Positions 51,735 through 60,424 of a stretch of 64,000 nt of DNA are shown here, in pieces. A program made the translations under genes and the position numbers. The notes beneath the pieces were generated by a model. That model made no database searches. It was not told the origin of the DNA and worked only from the letters and a program-made list of their open reading frames with translations. Each line of letters opens with the position of its first letter. Positions within the stretch are counted from its first letter, which is position 1. The DNA comes from Cyanobium sp. Morenito 9A2. Its GTDB lineage: Bacteria > Cyanobacteriota > Cyanobacteriia > PCC-6307 > Cyanobiaceae. The DNA is taken from positions 186,001 through 250,000 of the forward strand of contig NZ_JAGQBJ010000001.1 of the NCBI RefSeq assembly GCF_024345575.1. Reading direction: 5' to 3'.

Positions 51735-52760
51735 ATGATCCAGGGACGACGCCGATCCCGTTCGCTGGCCTTGGGCATGCCCTTGGTGCTGGCGGTGGCC
51801 CTCAGCGGCTGCGGCAGGCCTGGCACCCCGTCGGCACCGACCAACCAGGCCGTGGTGAGCTCCTTCGTCGAGCAGGTGGTCCAGCCCAGTTACACCCGGC
51901 TGGTGGCCCACACAGCGGCCCTGCAGGAGGCGATCCAGCGCCTCAGCGACCAGCCCTCCGAGGGGCATCTCGAGGCCACCCGCCAGGCCTGGCTGGCGGC
52001 CCGCCAGACCTGGGAAACCAGCGAGAGCTGGGCCTTCGGGCCCGCCGAAACGGAAGGCTTCGATGGGGCCATGGACGACTGGCCCGTGAACCGCAAGGAC
52101 CTCGCCCAAGCCCTGGACGCCGGTGCCTTCACCCCTGAGCTGTTTGCAGCGCTGGGTGAAACCGCCAAGGGCTTTCACGGCATCGAATGGGTGATCTACG
52201 GCGGGCGCAGCGGCATCCCTCCCACCAGTGCGCAGCTCACTGCCAACGAACTCGCCTATCTGCGCCTGGCGTCCGCTGATCTGCACAGCCAGGCCGAAGG
52301 TCTGCTGGCCAGCTGGTCGGGGCCCCAGGGCTTCGGCGCCCGGATCAGCACCCCCGCCGAAGCAGGCACGGCCGTGCAGGAAATGCTGCAGGGGGTGATC
52401 GGCCTGTTGCAGGAGGAGGGCGACGAGAAGCTCGGCCAACCTCTGAAAACCCGCGATCCCCAGACCCTGGAGAGTGCCGACAGCGGCAACACGCAGGCGG
52501 ATCTGCTCGCCAATGTGGAGGGGGCCCGCCGGGTGCTGATGAGCACCGGGCTGCTGGCGCTGATCACCAGCAGGGATGCCGAGCTGGGCCAGCAGATCGA
52601 CACCCAGACGGCCCAGGCGGTGGCGATGGCCAAGGCCCTGCCCCACCCGATCAAGGGCCACCTGGACCATCCCGTTTCGCGCCGGGCGATGGAAGCGCTG
52701 ATCAACCAGCTGCACAGCACCGCGAAACTGGTCGAACGGTCGGTGCCGCTGCTGTCTTGA
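51735..52760 (+). CDS. Imelysin-family (IrpA-like) iron-regulated lipoprotein
   Basis: 341 residues from ATG at 51735. Signal and lipobox: VLAVALSGCGR. The imelysin fold is helical; its GxHxxE motif is clear in GFHGIEWVIYG, and the helical ends (EAIQRLSDQPS, LLANVEGARRVLMS) are typical. The family is periplasmic and often iron-regulated (IrpA in cyanobacteria, EfeO-like relatives); imelysins bind metal or another ligand rather than clearly acting as peptidases. The next gene, a di-heme protein, starts with an overlap at 52760 (TGATG), the common pairing for this family. Confidence 0.88.
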   Translation: MIQGRRRSRSLALGMPLVLAVALSGCGRPGTPSAPTNQAVVSSFVEQVVQPSYTRLVAHTAALQEAIQRLSDQPSEGHLEATRQAWLAARQTWETSESWAFGPAETEGFDGAMDDWPVNRKDLAQALDAGAFTPELFAALGETAKGFHGIEWVIYGGRSGIPPTSAQLTANELAYLRLASADLHSQAEGLLASWSGPQGFGARISTPAEAGTAVQEMLQGVIGLLQEEGDEKLGQPLKTRDPQTLESADSGNTQADLLANVEGARRVLMSTGLLALITSRDAELGQQIDTQTAQAVAMAKALPHPIKGHLDHPVSRRAMEALINQLHSTAKLVERSVPLLS

Positions 52761-54112
52761 TGGCGCGCCGGAATCATGGCCAGTTGTGGGCGCTGGTGGG
52801 CCTGTTCAGCCTGATGGTGGTGCTGGCGTTCGGGCTCCAGCCCAGCGTGGTGGTCGCCGATCCCCAGCAGGCCGCCGGAGCGATGACGGTGGCCAACCGC
52901 ACCTCGGCCTCCTTCGAGCAGCCGGCCGCTGGGCTCAGCGCCGCTGAACTGGAGCGCCACCAGCTCGCCGATGGGCTGTTCGATCGCACCCATGTGCCCC
53001 TGGCGGGAGCGCCCGGCGCGGGTCTGGGTCCCCGCTTCAACGCCGCCTCCTGCCTCTCCTGCCATGTGCGCAACGGCCGCGGCCGGCCCCTGATGGGCGA
53101 GGCGTTGGTGCGGGTGGCGCTTCCCGATGGAGGGCCCGTGCCCGGGATCGGCCACCAGGTGCGCGACCGGGCGGTGCTGGGGGCCGAGCCGGATGCGGCG
53201 GTCACCGTGGCGTGGGCCGAGGCGAGGGGGCTGCGGCGGCCGGTGGTGCAGCTCGATAGCGAAGCTGCGAACGATCCTTCACTCCGGTCTGTGGCTCGCT
53301 CGCTGCGGGTGGCACCGCCGCTGCTGGGCCTCGGCCTGTTGGAGGCCGTGCCGGAGGCGGAGATCCTTGCCCATGCCGACCCTGACGACCGTGATGGCGA
53401 CGGCATCTCCGGCCGACCCCACTGGCTGGGCGGCACCAATGGCCCGCGGCGGTTGGGGCGCTTTGGTTGGAAGGCGCTCGCCGCTTCGGTGCGCGATCAG
53501 ACCGCCGATGCCTTCTTCAACGACATGGGCCTGACCACGACACTCCACCGGCAGCCGGTGCTGGGGGGAGCGGCTGCGCTCACGGATGCGTCCAAGGGAG
53601 GTCCCAAGGATGGGCCCACGGACATCAGCGACGGGGAGCTGACCCTGGTGGCCTCCTACAGCCAGACCCTGGGGGCGCCGCGCACGGCGCTGCCGGCCTC
53701 CAGCCCGGTGGTGCGCCAGGGCCGGGAGCTGTTCGACGCCCTCCAATGCGCCCGCTGCCACGTGCCGCAGCTGGCCAGCGGCCGTGCCCGCATGGCGGTG
53801 GCGCAGGCGCTGAACGGCCAGACCATCTGGCCCTACACCGATCTGCTGCTCCACGATCTGGGCCCCGGCCTCGATGACGGCGTGGCGGAGCAGGGGGCGG
53901 CGGGGGGCGAATGGCGCACCGCTCCGCTCTGGGGCCTGGGCCTGACCCAGCGGGTGAATGCCTCGGCGGGCTTCCTCCACGACGGGCGGGCCCGCACGAT
54001 CCAGGAGGCGATCCTTTGGCATGGGGGCGAGGCGGCGGAGGCCCGACGCCGCTACCTGCGCTTGCCAGCGACCCGGCGGGAGGCATTGCTGGCCTGGCTG
54101 CACCAGCTCTAG
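52760..54112 (+). CDS. Di-heme oxidoreductase (DUF1111/thiol oxidoreductase family)
   Basis: 450 residues. A membrane helix near the N-terminus (LWALVGLFSLMVVLAFGL) should act as the signal. Two c-type heme sites are visible: ASCLSCHV (CxxCH, about residue 94) and CARCHVPQL (about residue 330). The sequence between matches the DUF1111 di-heme proteins that usually follow imelysin genes (FNAASCLSCHVRNGRGRP, given in part). It may oxidise or reduce iron, or another substrate, in the periplasm during uptake; this is inference from the pairing. It starts one base before the imelysin stop ends. Confidence 0.88.
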   Translation: MARRNHGQLWALVGLFSLMVVLAFGLQPSVVVADPQQAAGAMTVANRTSASFEQPAAGLSAAELERHQLADGLFDRTHVPLAGAPGAGLGPRFNAASCLSCHVRNGRGRPLMGEALVRVALPDGGPVPGIGHQVRDRAVLGAEPDAAVTVAWAEARGLRRPVVQLDSEAANDPSLRSVARSLRVAPPLLGLGLLEAVPEAEILAHADPDDRDGDGISGRPHWLGGTNGPRRLGRFGWKALAASVRDQTADAFFNDMGLTTTLHRQPVLGGAAALTDASKGGPKDGPTDISDGELTLVASYSQTLGAPRTALPASSPVVRQGRELFDALQCARCHVPQLASGRARMAVAQALNGQTIWPYTDLLLHDLGPGLDDGVAEQGAAGGEWRTAPLWGLGLTQRVNASAGFLHDGRARTIQEAILWHGGEAAEARRRYLRLPATRREALLAWLHQL

Positions 54113-54118
54113 GGCTGC

Positions 54119-54523
54119 TCAGCCCTGCTGGCGCTGCTGGCAGAGGGGGCAGAGCCCGAAGAACTCCAGGGTGTGGAACAGCAGTTGGAAGCCGTCCAGC
54201 TGCTGGGGGCTGAGGTCGTCGCCGTGCATCGGGCAGGCAGGCAGGGGCACGGTGCGGCCACAGTCGACACAGGTGAGGTGGTGCTCGTCGCGCTCGGTGG
54301 GGGCGAACAGGGCCTCTCCACTGGGCAGGTGCCGGCAGCGCACCAGCCCCCGCTGCTGCAGTTGGCGCAGGTGGCGGTAGACCGTCGCCAGGCCCATGGC
54401 CTGGGGGGTGTTGCGCAGTTGGGCGTGGAGGTCCTGGCCGGAGAGCTCGTGGGCGGCCCGGCGCAGCTGCTCCAGCAGGTGCTGCTGCTTGCCGTTCGGA
54501 GTGGCGGGTGGGGAAGCCTCCAT
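54119..54523 (-). CDS. zur: Zinc-uptake regulator of the Fur family
   Basis: About 134 residues from ATG at 54523; the frame extends to 54592. The DNA-binding part is TPQAMGLATVYRHLRQLQQRGLV (shown in part). Metal sites are EHHLTCVDCGRT and CPLCQQ (CxxC pairs), and HGDD lies between. It is divergent from znuA, and a palindrome in the gap fits a Zur box, which supports Zur over Fur. It would repress znuA and probably the rest of the zinc genes when zinc is sufficient. The protein is short at the C-terminus compared with Fur, as Zur often is. Confidence 0.87.
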   Translation of the reverse strand: MEASPPATPNGKQQHLLEQLRRAAHELSGQDLHAQLRNTPQAMGLATVYRHLRQLQQRGLVRCRHLPSGEALFAPTERDEHHLTCVDCGRTVPLPACPMHGDDLSPQQLDGFQLLFHTLEFFGLCPLCQQRQQG

Positions 54524-54582
54524 GGGAGGAATCCTATGGAGCGGGGCGAGGGCGCTGGACCGGGGACGTCTTCGGGATAGAG

Positions 54583-54597
54583 TGAGTATCATTCTCA
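54583..54597. promoter_or_regulatory. Zur-box-like palindrome between zur and znuA
   Basis: TGAGTATCATTCTCA, a 7-1-7 palindrome with one mismatch between the arms, matching the Fur/Zur consensus TGATAATNATTATCA at 11 of 14 positions. It lies 60 bases upstream of the zur ATG at 54523 and 50 bases upstream of the znuA ATG at 54647, so one site could serve both divergent promoters. Confidence 0.65.
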
Positions 54598-54646
54598 GTC
54601 AAGGGTGGGCCTCCGGCCGGCGCCCGCTCCTTCGATCCGGCCCCCC

Positions 54647-55651
54647 ATGCCCCACCAGAGCCACAACCCGCCCACGCCGGCACCGGCCGGGATGCGTGGG
54701 CGGACCCGGTGCGCCCTGGGGCTGGTGATCCTGGGCGGCTGGCTGGCGGGATGCCTGCCCAGGCCGATCGCCTCCACCCCCGGCAAGCCCCTGGCCGTGG
54801 TCACCACCTTCCTGCCGATCACCGCGTTCACGCGGGCCGTGGCGGGCGACTGCGCCACGGTCACCGCCCTGATTCCCCCCGGCGTGGGGCCCCATGATTT
54901 CCAGGCCACGCCGAGCGATCTGTCCCGCCTTCGCCAGGCCGACGTGCTCATCAAGAATGGATTGGGGGTCGAGGGTTTCCTTGACAAGCTCATCGCCGGT
55001 GCAGAAAACCCGCGCCTGCGGGTGATCGACACCAGCCAGGGCGTCCCCACGCTGACCCTCCCCGAGGCGGGCGGTGGTGATCAGTCAGGAGCTGAGCAGG
55101 CCGAGCACGGGGGCCATGGCCACGGCCACGGCGAAGTCAACCCCCACATCTGGCTGGATCCGCTGCGGGCGGTGCAGCAGGTGAACACCATCCGCGATGG
55201 CCTGATCGCCGCCAGGCCCGCCTGCAGGGCAGGCTTCACCGCCCGTGCGGCACGCTTCACGGCCGAGCTGCAGGGTCTGAACACTGCCCTGGCGGCCCAG
55301 CTCAAGCCCTACGCCGGCAAGACGTTCGTGGCCTTCCATGACTTCGCCCCCTACTTCGCCGAGCGTTACGGGCTCAAGGCCACCTTTGTGGTCGATGTCC
55401 CTGAGGAGAACCCAACCCCAGCCGATCTCAGGCGGGTGGCGCTCCTGGCCCAGGCCACCCAGCTCAAGGCCCTGCTCAGCGAGCCCCAGGAGGGGAGTGG
55501 TTCCTTCGAGGCCCTGGCAAATGACCTGGGGGTGAAGGTGATTCCGTTCGATTCGCTCGAGACGGGCCCCGACACGGCCGCGACGCCGGGCGCCTACATC
55601 AGCACCTTGCGCCGCAACGCCTCGAACCTGGTCAGGGCTTTCGGGGGCTGA
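54647..55651 (+). CDS. znuA: Zinc ABC transporter substrate-binding lipoprotein
   Basis: 334 residues from ATG at 54647 (a GTG at 54605 is possible). A lipobox (LGGWLAGC) precedes the mature chain. The cluster A-I ligands fit ZnuA: GVGPHDFQATPSD (His), the His/Gly-rich loop HGGHGHGHGE, NPHIWLDP (His), and FVAFHDFAPYFAERYGL (His). It captures zinc in the periplasm and hands it to ZnuB. It starts the operon with znuC, 30 bases before its ATG, and znuB, and is divergent from zur behind a Zur-box-like site. Confidence 0.94.
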   Translation: MPHQSHNPPTPAPAGMRGRTRCALGLVILGGWLAGCLPRPIASTPGKPLAVVTTFLPITAFTRAVAGDCATVTALIPPGVGPHDFQATPSDLSRLRQADVLIKNGLGVEGFLDKLIAGAENPRLRVIDTSQGVPTLTLPEAGGGDQSGAEQAEHGGHGHGHGEVNPHIWLDPLRAVQQVNTIRDGLIAARPACRAGFTARAARFTAELQGLNTALAAQLKPYAGKTFVAFHDFAPYFAERYGLKATFVVDVPEENPTPADLRRVALLAQATQLKALLSEPQEGSGSFEALANDLGVKVIPFDSLETGPDTAATPGAYISTLRRNASNLVRAFGG

Positions 55652-55681
55652 CGACACCGCCCCCGTCGGTAGGCTGGAACG

Positions 55682-56467
55682 ATGCTGGAAATGGTTCTCG
55701 AAGTCAGGAACCTGACGGTGCGGCGCGAGGGTGTCCGCGCCGTCGAGAATGTCAGCTTCGTGCTGGCGCCGGAAACCGACACGGCCCTGGTGGGCCCCAA
55801 CGGTGCCGGCAAGAGTTCCCTGGTGCAGGCCCTGCTCGGGATCCTTCCCCGCCAGGACGGTGAGATTCACGTGCTGGGTCGGCCCATGGGCCGCCAGGGC
55901 CAGCTGCCGGCCTCCGTGCGCGCCCAGGTGGCCTACGTCCCCCAGAACTTCAGCGTGCGCAACCGCTGCCCGCTCACGGTGGCCGAGTTCGTCGGCCTGG
56001 GCTGGGATCCGGCCGGCCTGAGGCTGCCCTGGAGCGGCGGCGGGCGGCGGCGGCAGGCCGTGGCGGCGGCCCTGGAGAAGACGGGTTGCCGGGATCTGGC
56101 TGAGCGGCTGATCAGTGAGCTCTCCGGCGGCCAGACCAAACGGGTGCTGCTGGCCTTCTGCGTGGTGCGCCCCCGGCGGCTGCTGGTGCTCGATGAGGCC
56201 CAGGCCGGCCTCGACAGCCAGGCCGCCGAACAGTTCCACGCTCTGCTTTTTCAGCTGCGCCGCACCGAGGGCTGGACGATCCTCCAGGTCTCCCATGATC
56301 TCGCCATGGTGCGCCGCACCTGCGACCGGGTCCTCTGCCTCAACCGCAGCCTGCGCTGCTTCGGTCCCCCCGACCATGCCCTGAGCCCAGCCCAGCTGGA
56401 GGGGGTCTACGGCCGTGGCTACGTGCCCTATCAACACCACCATCATCAGCCCAGTCCCGGAGCATGA
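55682..56467 (+). CDS. znuC: Zinc ABC transporter ATP-binding protein
   Basis: 261 residues. Walker A GPNGAGKSSL, the Q-loop region YVPQNF, the signature LSGGQTKRV and Walker B LLVLDEAQAG are all intact, with the switch His in QVSHDLAM. The C-terminal end is rich in His (HHHHQPSPGA), which may bind zinc and regulate the pump. It overlaps znuB by 4 bases (ATGA at 56464). It drives import of zinc through ZnuB with ZnuA as donor. Confidence 0.94.
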   Translation: MLEMVLEVRNLTVRREGVRAVENVSFVLAPETDTALVGPNGAGKSSLVQALLGILPRQDGEIHVLGRPMGRQGQLPASVRAQVAYVPQNFSVRNRCPLTVAEFVGLGWDPAGLRLPWSGGGRRRQAVAAALEKTGCRDLAERLISELSGGQTKRVLLAFCVVRPRRLLVLDEAQAGLDSQAAEQFHALLFQLRRTEGWTILQVSHDLAMVRRTCDRVLCLNRSLRCFGPPDHALSPAQLEGVYGRGYVPYQHHHHQPSPGA

Positions 56468-57300
56468 GCGAGGGACTCGCGATCGCTGATCTGCTGCAGG
56501 AGCCGTTCATGCAGCGGGCCCTGCTGGGCGGTCTGCTGACGGGCGCCCTCGGCGGCCTGCTGGGCAGCTTCGCGGTCCTGCGTCAGCTCTCCTTTTTCAG
56601 TGACGCCCTCGGCCACTCCGCCCTCGTCGGCATCACCGTCGGCATCCTGCTGGGCCTCAATCCCACCCTGGTGCTGATTCCCTTTGCGGTGGTCTTCGCC
56701 CTGGTAGTGAATCGCCTGGTGGAGCGCAGTGCCCTGCCCACCGATGCCCTGCTCAACATCGTCTACTCCTCATCGCTGGCCCTGGCGGTGGTGGCCCTGA
56801 GCTTTGTGCGCAGCTACAAAGGCGGCATCCAGCACCTGCTCTTCGGCGACATCCTCGGGGTGTCCTGGCTGGATCTGGGCCTGATCGCCGCACTGCTGGC
56901 CGTAGCCATGGGCTATCTGGCCCTTACCCGCCGCGATCAGATCCTGCTCACCCTTGATGAACCGCTGGCCCTGTCCCGCGGGGTGGTGGTACCCCTGCAC
57001 CGGCTGCTGTTCATCGTCTTGTTGGCGGTGGTGGTGGCGGTCTCGATCAAGGCGGTGGGGGTGCTGCTGATCAGTGCCTTCGTGGTGATCCCGGCCTGCG
57101 CCTCCCGGCTGGTGAGCGATCACTTCAACGGCTATGTGCTGCTCGCCTCAGGCCTGGGGGCCTTGTGTGCCGTGTCCGGCCTGCTCCTCTCCGGGATGTT
57201 CGACCTGCCCTCCGGTCCCTCGGTGGTGATCGTTCAGTTGCTGGCGTTCCTGGGGGGCCTGGGGGTGTCGTCCGTTCGTGTGTCCGTGGCCAGGGGCTGA
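56464..57300 (+). CDS. znuB: Zinc ABC transporter membrane permease
   Basis: 278 residues with about eight membrane helices of the ABC-3 family. The cytoplasmic coupling region is near RQLSFFSDALGHSALVGI, and YKGGIQHLLFGDILGVSW and AVGVLLISAFVVIPACAS are family features. It is the last gene of znuACB and ends only 6 bases before the convergent hypothetical gene at 57307. Confidence 0.95.
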   Translation: MSEGLAIADLLQEPFMQRALLGGLLTGALGGLLGSFAVLRQLSFFSDALGHSALVGITVGILLGLNPTLVLIPFAVVFALVVNRLVERSALPTDALLNIVYSSSLALAVVALSFVRSYKGGIQHLLFGDILGVSWLDLGLIAALLAVAMGYLALTRRDQILLTLDEPLALSRGVVVPLHRLLFIVLLAVVVAVSIKAVGVLLISAFVVIPACASRLVSDHFNGYVLLASGLGALCAVSGLLLSGMFDLPSGPSVVIVQLLAFLGGLGVSSVRVSVARG

Positions 57301-57306
57301 ACCTGC

Positions 57307-58632
57307 TCAGCCCGCCACCAACCAGCGGGCCTGCCGCACTGGATGGTTCAACAGGCGCAGCTCCAGGCTGGTGGCGTCGATCAGGGCCGGCCGGGCCTGG
57401 CTGGGGCGGCCTCCTGCTTGTTGCGGCCTGAGGGTGAGCAGCAGCTGAAGGCGGCTGGGATCCAGTTCCAGGCCCGTGCCGGGCTCCAGCTCCCAGCCCC
57501 TGAGCTCCCGTTGGCCGAGCCGTCTGCCGTTGCGGTCCAGGGCCAGCAGGGTCAGTCGCGGCTGGCCGAGGCCTTCGATCGTCAGCGCCCAGATGCGGGA
57601 GCCGTTGCGCTCGCAGGCGCTGGCCACCAGGGCCTGGGGGCCCGCCCAGAGGGTGCGGGGCGCCTGGCCCGGTTCGACGATCTCCAGGGCGCGGGTGAAG
57701 TCGGGTCGGTGGTGCACCAGCAGGGCGCGGCCCCCCACCGGGCAGAAACTGCTGAGGTCGCGGCTGCCAGGCAAGATCTGGCGCCCGCTCACCGGCCCCC
57801 CCATCCTCATCAGGCTCAGACCATCCACCTCCGGCACCACCAGGGCGCCCCCCTGGGGCACCAGCTGCACAGGGCCGCTGGAGGGCAGTGGGAGCCGGTG
57901 GGAGCCGCCGCCGCGGGGGTGGAGATCCGTGCTGCTCAGCCCCGAGGCCTCAGTGGAGCCCTGCACCACCAGATCCCCCTGGCGATTGCTGCTGAGGTAG
58001 GCGAACAGCAGCGGATCCGTGCCCAGGGGCCTGGGCGCTCCGATAACGGGCCTGGCCAGGCCCCGGGCCCGGGCGGCCAGGTTGCGTTGCTTCACGTCCA
58101 CCCGCCAGACCCGGTGCTGCCCACGGGCATCGGCACTCACCAGGGCCACCCCCGAACCATCACCCAGGGGCTCCAGAGCGGGAATTGAGGACCAGACCGG
58201 GCTGAGGGGGCGCCAGCGGCCGTCGTGGTCCTGGAGCTGGGCCTGCTCCCCGCCGGCCACGCTGGCCACGGCGACGATCCTCGGACGCGGATCCCAGCGC
58301 CAGGCCTGCGGGGCCAAGGCCATGCCCCGCCGGTCCGCACCCGCCACGCTCAGGTCGATCGGTTGGAAGACGCGCACTCCGCTGGCCAGCAGAAGCCGCG
58401 GTCGGTTCCCTTCCCCCAGCCACTGGTGGGCCGCGGTCGGGGTGATTCGGCTGGAGCGGGCCAGGCTGTCCCGGTCCATGGGCCGGCTGAAGCGCAGCTC
58501 CAGGGCCCCGGGGCCAGAACTGGCGGCGGCGGGGCTTAGACCCAGCAGCCGTGGCGCGCGCGATAGCAACAGTTGCTGCTGGACCAGCGCCAGGGCCAGG
58601 CCGCCCCCCAAGGCCAGGGTCCAGGGCTTCAT
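57307..58632 (-). CDS. Exported protein with Ig-like (Big_5) and beta-propeller-like region
   Basis: 441 residues from ATG at 58632. A hydrophobic N-terminus anchors or exports it. Residues about 45-100 have LELRFSRPMDRDSLARSSRI, the Big_5 (SbsA Ig-like) pattern. The rest consists of repeated beta segments such as VWSSIPALEPLGDGSGVALVS and LLVHHRPDFTRALEIVEPG, resembling a six- or seven-bladed propeller. Function not known. It overlaps the TIGR03943 gene (58629) by 4 bases, so it is the third gene of a minus-strand operon with the permease at 59335. Confidence 0.7.
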   Translation of the reverse strand: MKPWTLALGGGLALALVQQQLLLSRAPRLLGLSPAAASSGPGALELRFSRPMDRDSLARSSRITPTAAHQWLGEGNRPRLLLASGVRVFQPIDLSVAGADRRGMALAPQAWRWDPRPRIVAVASVAGGEQAQLQDHDGRWRPLSPVWSSIPALEPLGDGSGVALVSADARGQHRVWRVDVKQRNLAARARGLARPVIGAPRPLGTDPLLFAYLSSNRQGDLVVQGSTEASGLSSTDLHPRGGGSHRLPLPSSGPVQLVPQGGALVVPEVDGLSLMRMGGPVSGRQILPGSRDLSSFCPVGGRALLVHHRPDFTRALEIVEPGQAPRTLWAGPQALVASACERNGSRIWALTIEGLGQPRLTLLALDRNGRRLGQRELRGWELEPGTGLELDPSRLQLLLTLRPQQAGGRPSQARPALIDATSLELRLLNHPVRQARWLVAG

Positions 58633-59330
58633 CCTTCGAACGGCCGCCGGGGCCGCGCGATCGGCGTGATCCGCCTGGGAATCACCTGGCTGCGGGGTGG
58701 CTGAGCTGCGGAGTCGATCGCCATCACCCCTTCGAGCGCCAGCCATTGGTCGGCTTTGGGCAGTGGTTGGCCCGCGGGCCAGCGCACGGGCAGCCCCACG
58801 GGCGTGGCATCGGCCAGGCAGCAACGCACCAGCAGCCGGGCCAGCTCGGGCGGTTGGCCGGGGACCGGCAGCACGAAGCCGCTGATGCGCACGGGATCAC
58901 CGGCATAGAGGGCCGGATCGGGCTGGCTGCGCAGCAGCCGTGCCCAGTCGGAGAGGCTGCGCTGGGCGGGCGGAAGCACGAAGCTCAGCTCCTGCTCCTC
59001 CAGCTGACCGCTGGGGCGGTTGGCGGCCAGATCGGCGAAGGAGGGGACCGGCGGCAGGATCAGCATCGAGAGGGCGAGCAGGGCGCTGAGCAGCAGCGCT
59101 GCCCGCTCCCGCCCCGGTGGGGGCGGTTGGCGCGCTGTTGTCCCTGGGCGGAGGCAGCGTCCCCCCTCGAGCGCCGCCAGGAGGATCAGGGCCAGGCCGC
59201 TGCCCATGATCAGCGGGTGGAAGACTGAGCGCACCAGCAGATCCAGGCGGCCGCTCAGGCCGCTGTAGAGCAGCACCAGGCCCCAGAGCCCCAGGCTGAG
59301 GGGACGCAGCAGCAGGGTGAGAAGCGTCAC
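58629..59330 (-). CDS. TIGR03943-family putative permease subunit
   Basis: 233 residues. Two hydrophobic helices at the N-terminus, a third about residues 78-95, then an exported domain. SFVLPPAQRSL, VRISGFVLPVPG and CCLADATPVGLPVRW are typical of TIGR03943 proteins, which accompany COG0701 permeases. The partner gene lies 4 bases upstream on the same strand. The family's substrate is not established; in several bacteria such pairs lie near or under zinc regulators, which fits the znu genes next to this one, though no Zur site was seen here. Confidence 0.8.
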   Translation of the reverse strand: MTLLTLLLRPLSLGLWGLVLLYSGLSGRLDLLVRSVFHPLIMGSGLALILLAALEGGRCLRPGTTARQPPPPGRERAALLLSALLALSMLILPPVPSFADLAANRPSGQLEEQELSFVLPPAQRSLSDWARLLRSQPDPALYAGDPVRISGFVLPVPGQPPELARLLVRCCLADATPVGLPVRWPAGQPLPKADQWLALEGVMAIDSAAQPPRSQVIPRRITPIARPRRPFEG

Positions 59331-59334
59331 GGAT

Positions 59335-60297
59335 TTACAACTTCCACAGGTTCACCCATTGGCCGATCAACAGGGTGGCCAGGGCGGCCCCGGCGGTGGT
59401 GAGCGCGATCGCCCGGGGGCGCAGCAGCACCCCGAACAGCCCGATCGACTTGAGGTCCACGACGGGCCCGAGGAGCAGGAAGGCCAGCAGTGCGCCCGGG
59501 GTGACCTGGGCGGCGAACCCCAGGGCGAGAAAGGCATCCACGCTGCTGCACACCGACACCACCACCGCCAGCAGCATCAGCGCCAGGATCGAGAGGGTGG
59601 GGGAACTCCCCAGGGCCAGCAGCCAGCTGCGGGGCAGCAGCGTCTGCACCAGGGCGGCAATCCCACTGCCGGCCACCAGCAGCAGGGCCAGGTTGTTGAA
59701 TTCCCGCACCCCGTGGCCCAGGGCCTCCCCCAGCGGCGGCCGTCGGGGCGCCGCTGGAACCGCAGCGCTCGGTGCGGCCCCGATGACGCCGCCCCGGCGC
59801 TCCAGCAGGCCGACGGCCTCCAGGGGTTGGCTGAGCCGGCGCTCCTCAAGCAGGGCAGGGGTGAGCAGCACAGCCTCCGGCAGGAGCCGCAGCAGGCTGG
59901 CCAGCACCAGGGATAGAACCAGGGCCCCGCCCGGACGGGCCAGCAGCAACCAGGGGCGATCGGGAAAGGCGGCCCAGGTGCTGGCCAGCACGATCGGGTT
60001 GAGCACCGGGGCGGCGAACAGGAAGCCCAGGGCCGTGGCCAGGGGCGCCCCCCCCGCCAGCAGCCGCCGGGCCACGGGCACGTTGCCGCACTCGCAGGCG
60101 GGCAGGGCGAAGCCCAGGGCCGCCCCCGTGAGCGGCCCCCCCAACGGGTGGGAGGGGAGGCGCTGCAGCCAGGCCCCACCGGGATTGAGCCAGCGGGCGA
60201 TCGAAGCGATCGCCACCCCGAGCAGCAGGAACGGCATCGCCTCCACCACCAGCCCCTGGAACACCGCCCAGGCCGTCGCCAGCCGTTCGAGCGTCAT
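59335..60297 (-). CDS. COG0701 (DUF318) permease
   Basis: 320 residues with about eight to ten hydrophobic helices. LPACECGNVPVARRLL is the conserved Cys-containing loop of the family, and LGFLFAAPVLNPIVLAST is the second conserved segment. It would form a transporter with the TIGR03943 subunit encoded just downstream. A substrate is not known; metal or thiol-related compounds are proposed for relatives. The gene starts the operon that ends convergent with znuB. Confidence 0.85.
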   Translation of the reverse strand: MTLERLATAWAVFQGLVVEAMPFLLLGVAIASIARWLNPGGAWLQRLPSHPLGGPLTGAALGFALPACECGNVPVARRLLAGGAPLATALGFLFAAPVLNPIVLASTWAAFPDRPWLLLARPGGALVLSLVLASLLRLLPEAVLLTPALLEERRLSQPLEAVGLLERRGGVIGAAPSAAVPAAPRRPPLGEALGHGVREFNNLALLLVAGSGIAALVQTLLPRSWLLALGSSPTLSILALMLLAVVVSVCSSVDAFLALGFAAQVTPGALLAFLLLGPVVDLKSIGLFGVLLRPRAIALTTAGAALATLLIGQWVNLWKL

Positions 60298-60424
60298 CGC
60301 ACCACGGGGGCGTCAGGCCCCCCTTGCGGGGAGCCGAAGCCCTCCAGCGGCTGCATCCAGGGCCGCAGGAGAACCGGAGGCCGTGGCCCGAACCCGCCCA
60401 TGGGCGGCCGCGGATCCAGAGGTG

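Noticed and set aside
55085-56446. 453-residue minus-strand frame under znuA and znuC
   Set aside because: Antisense to znuA and znuC; no domain and no ribosome-binding site.
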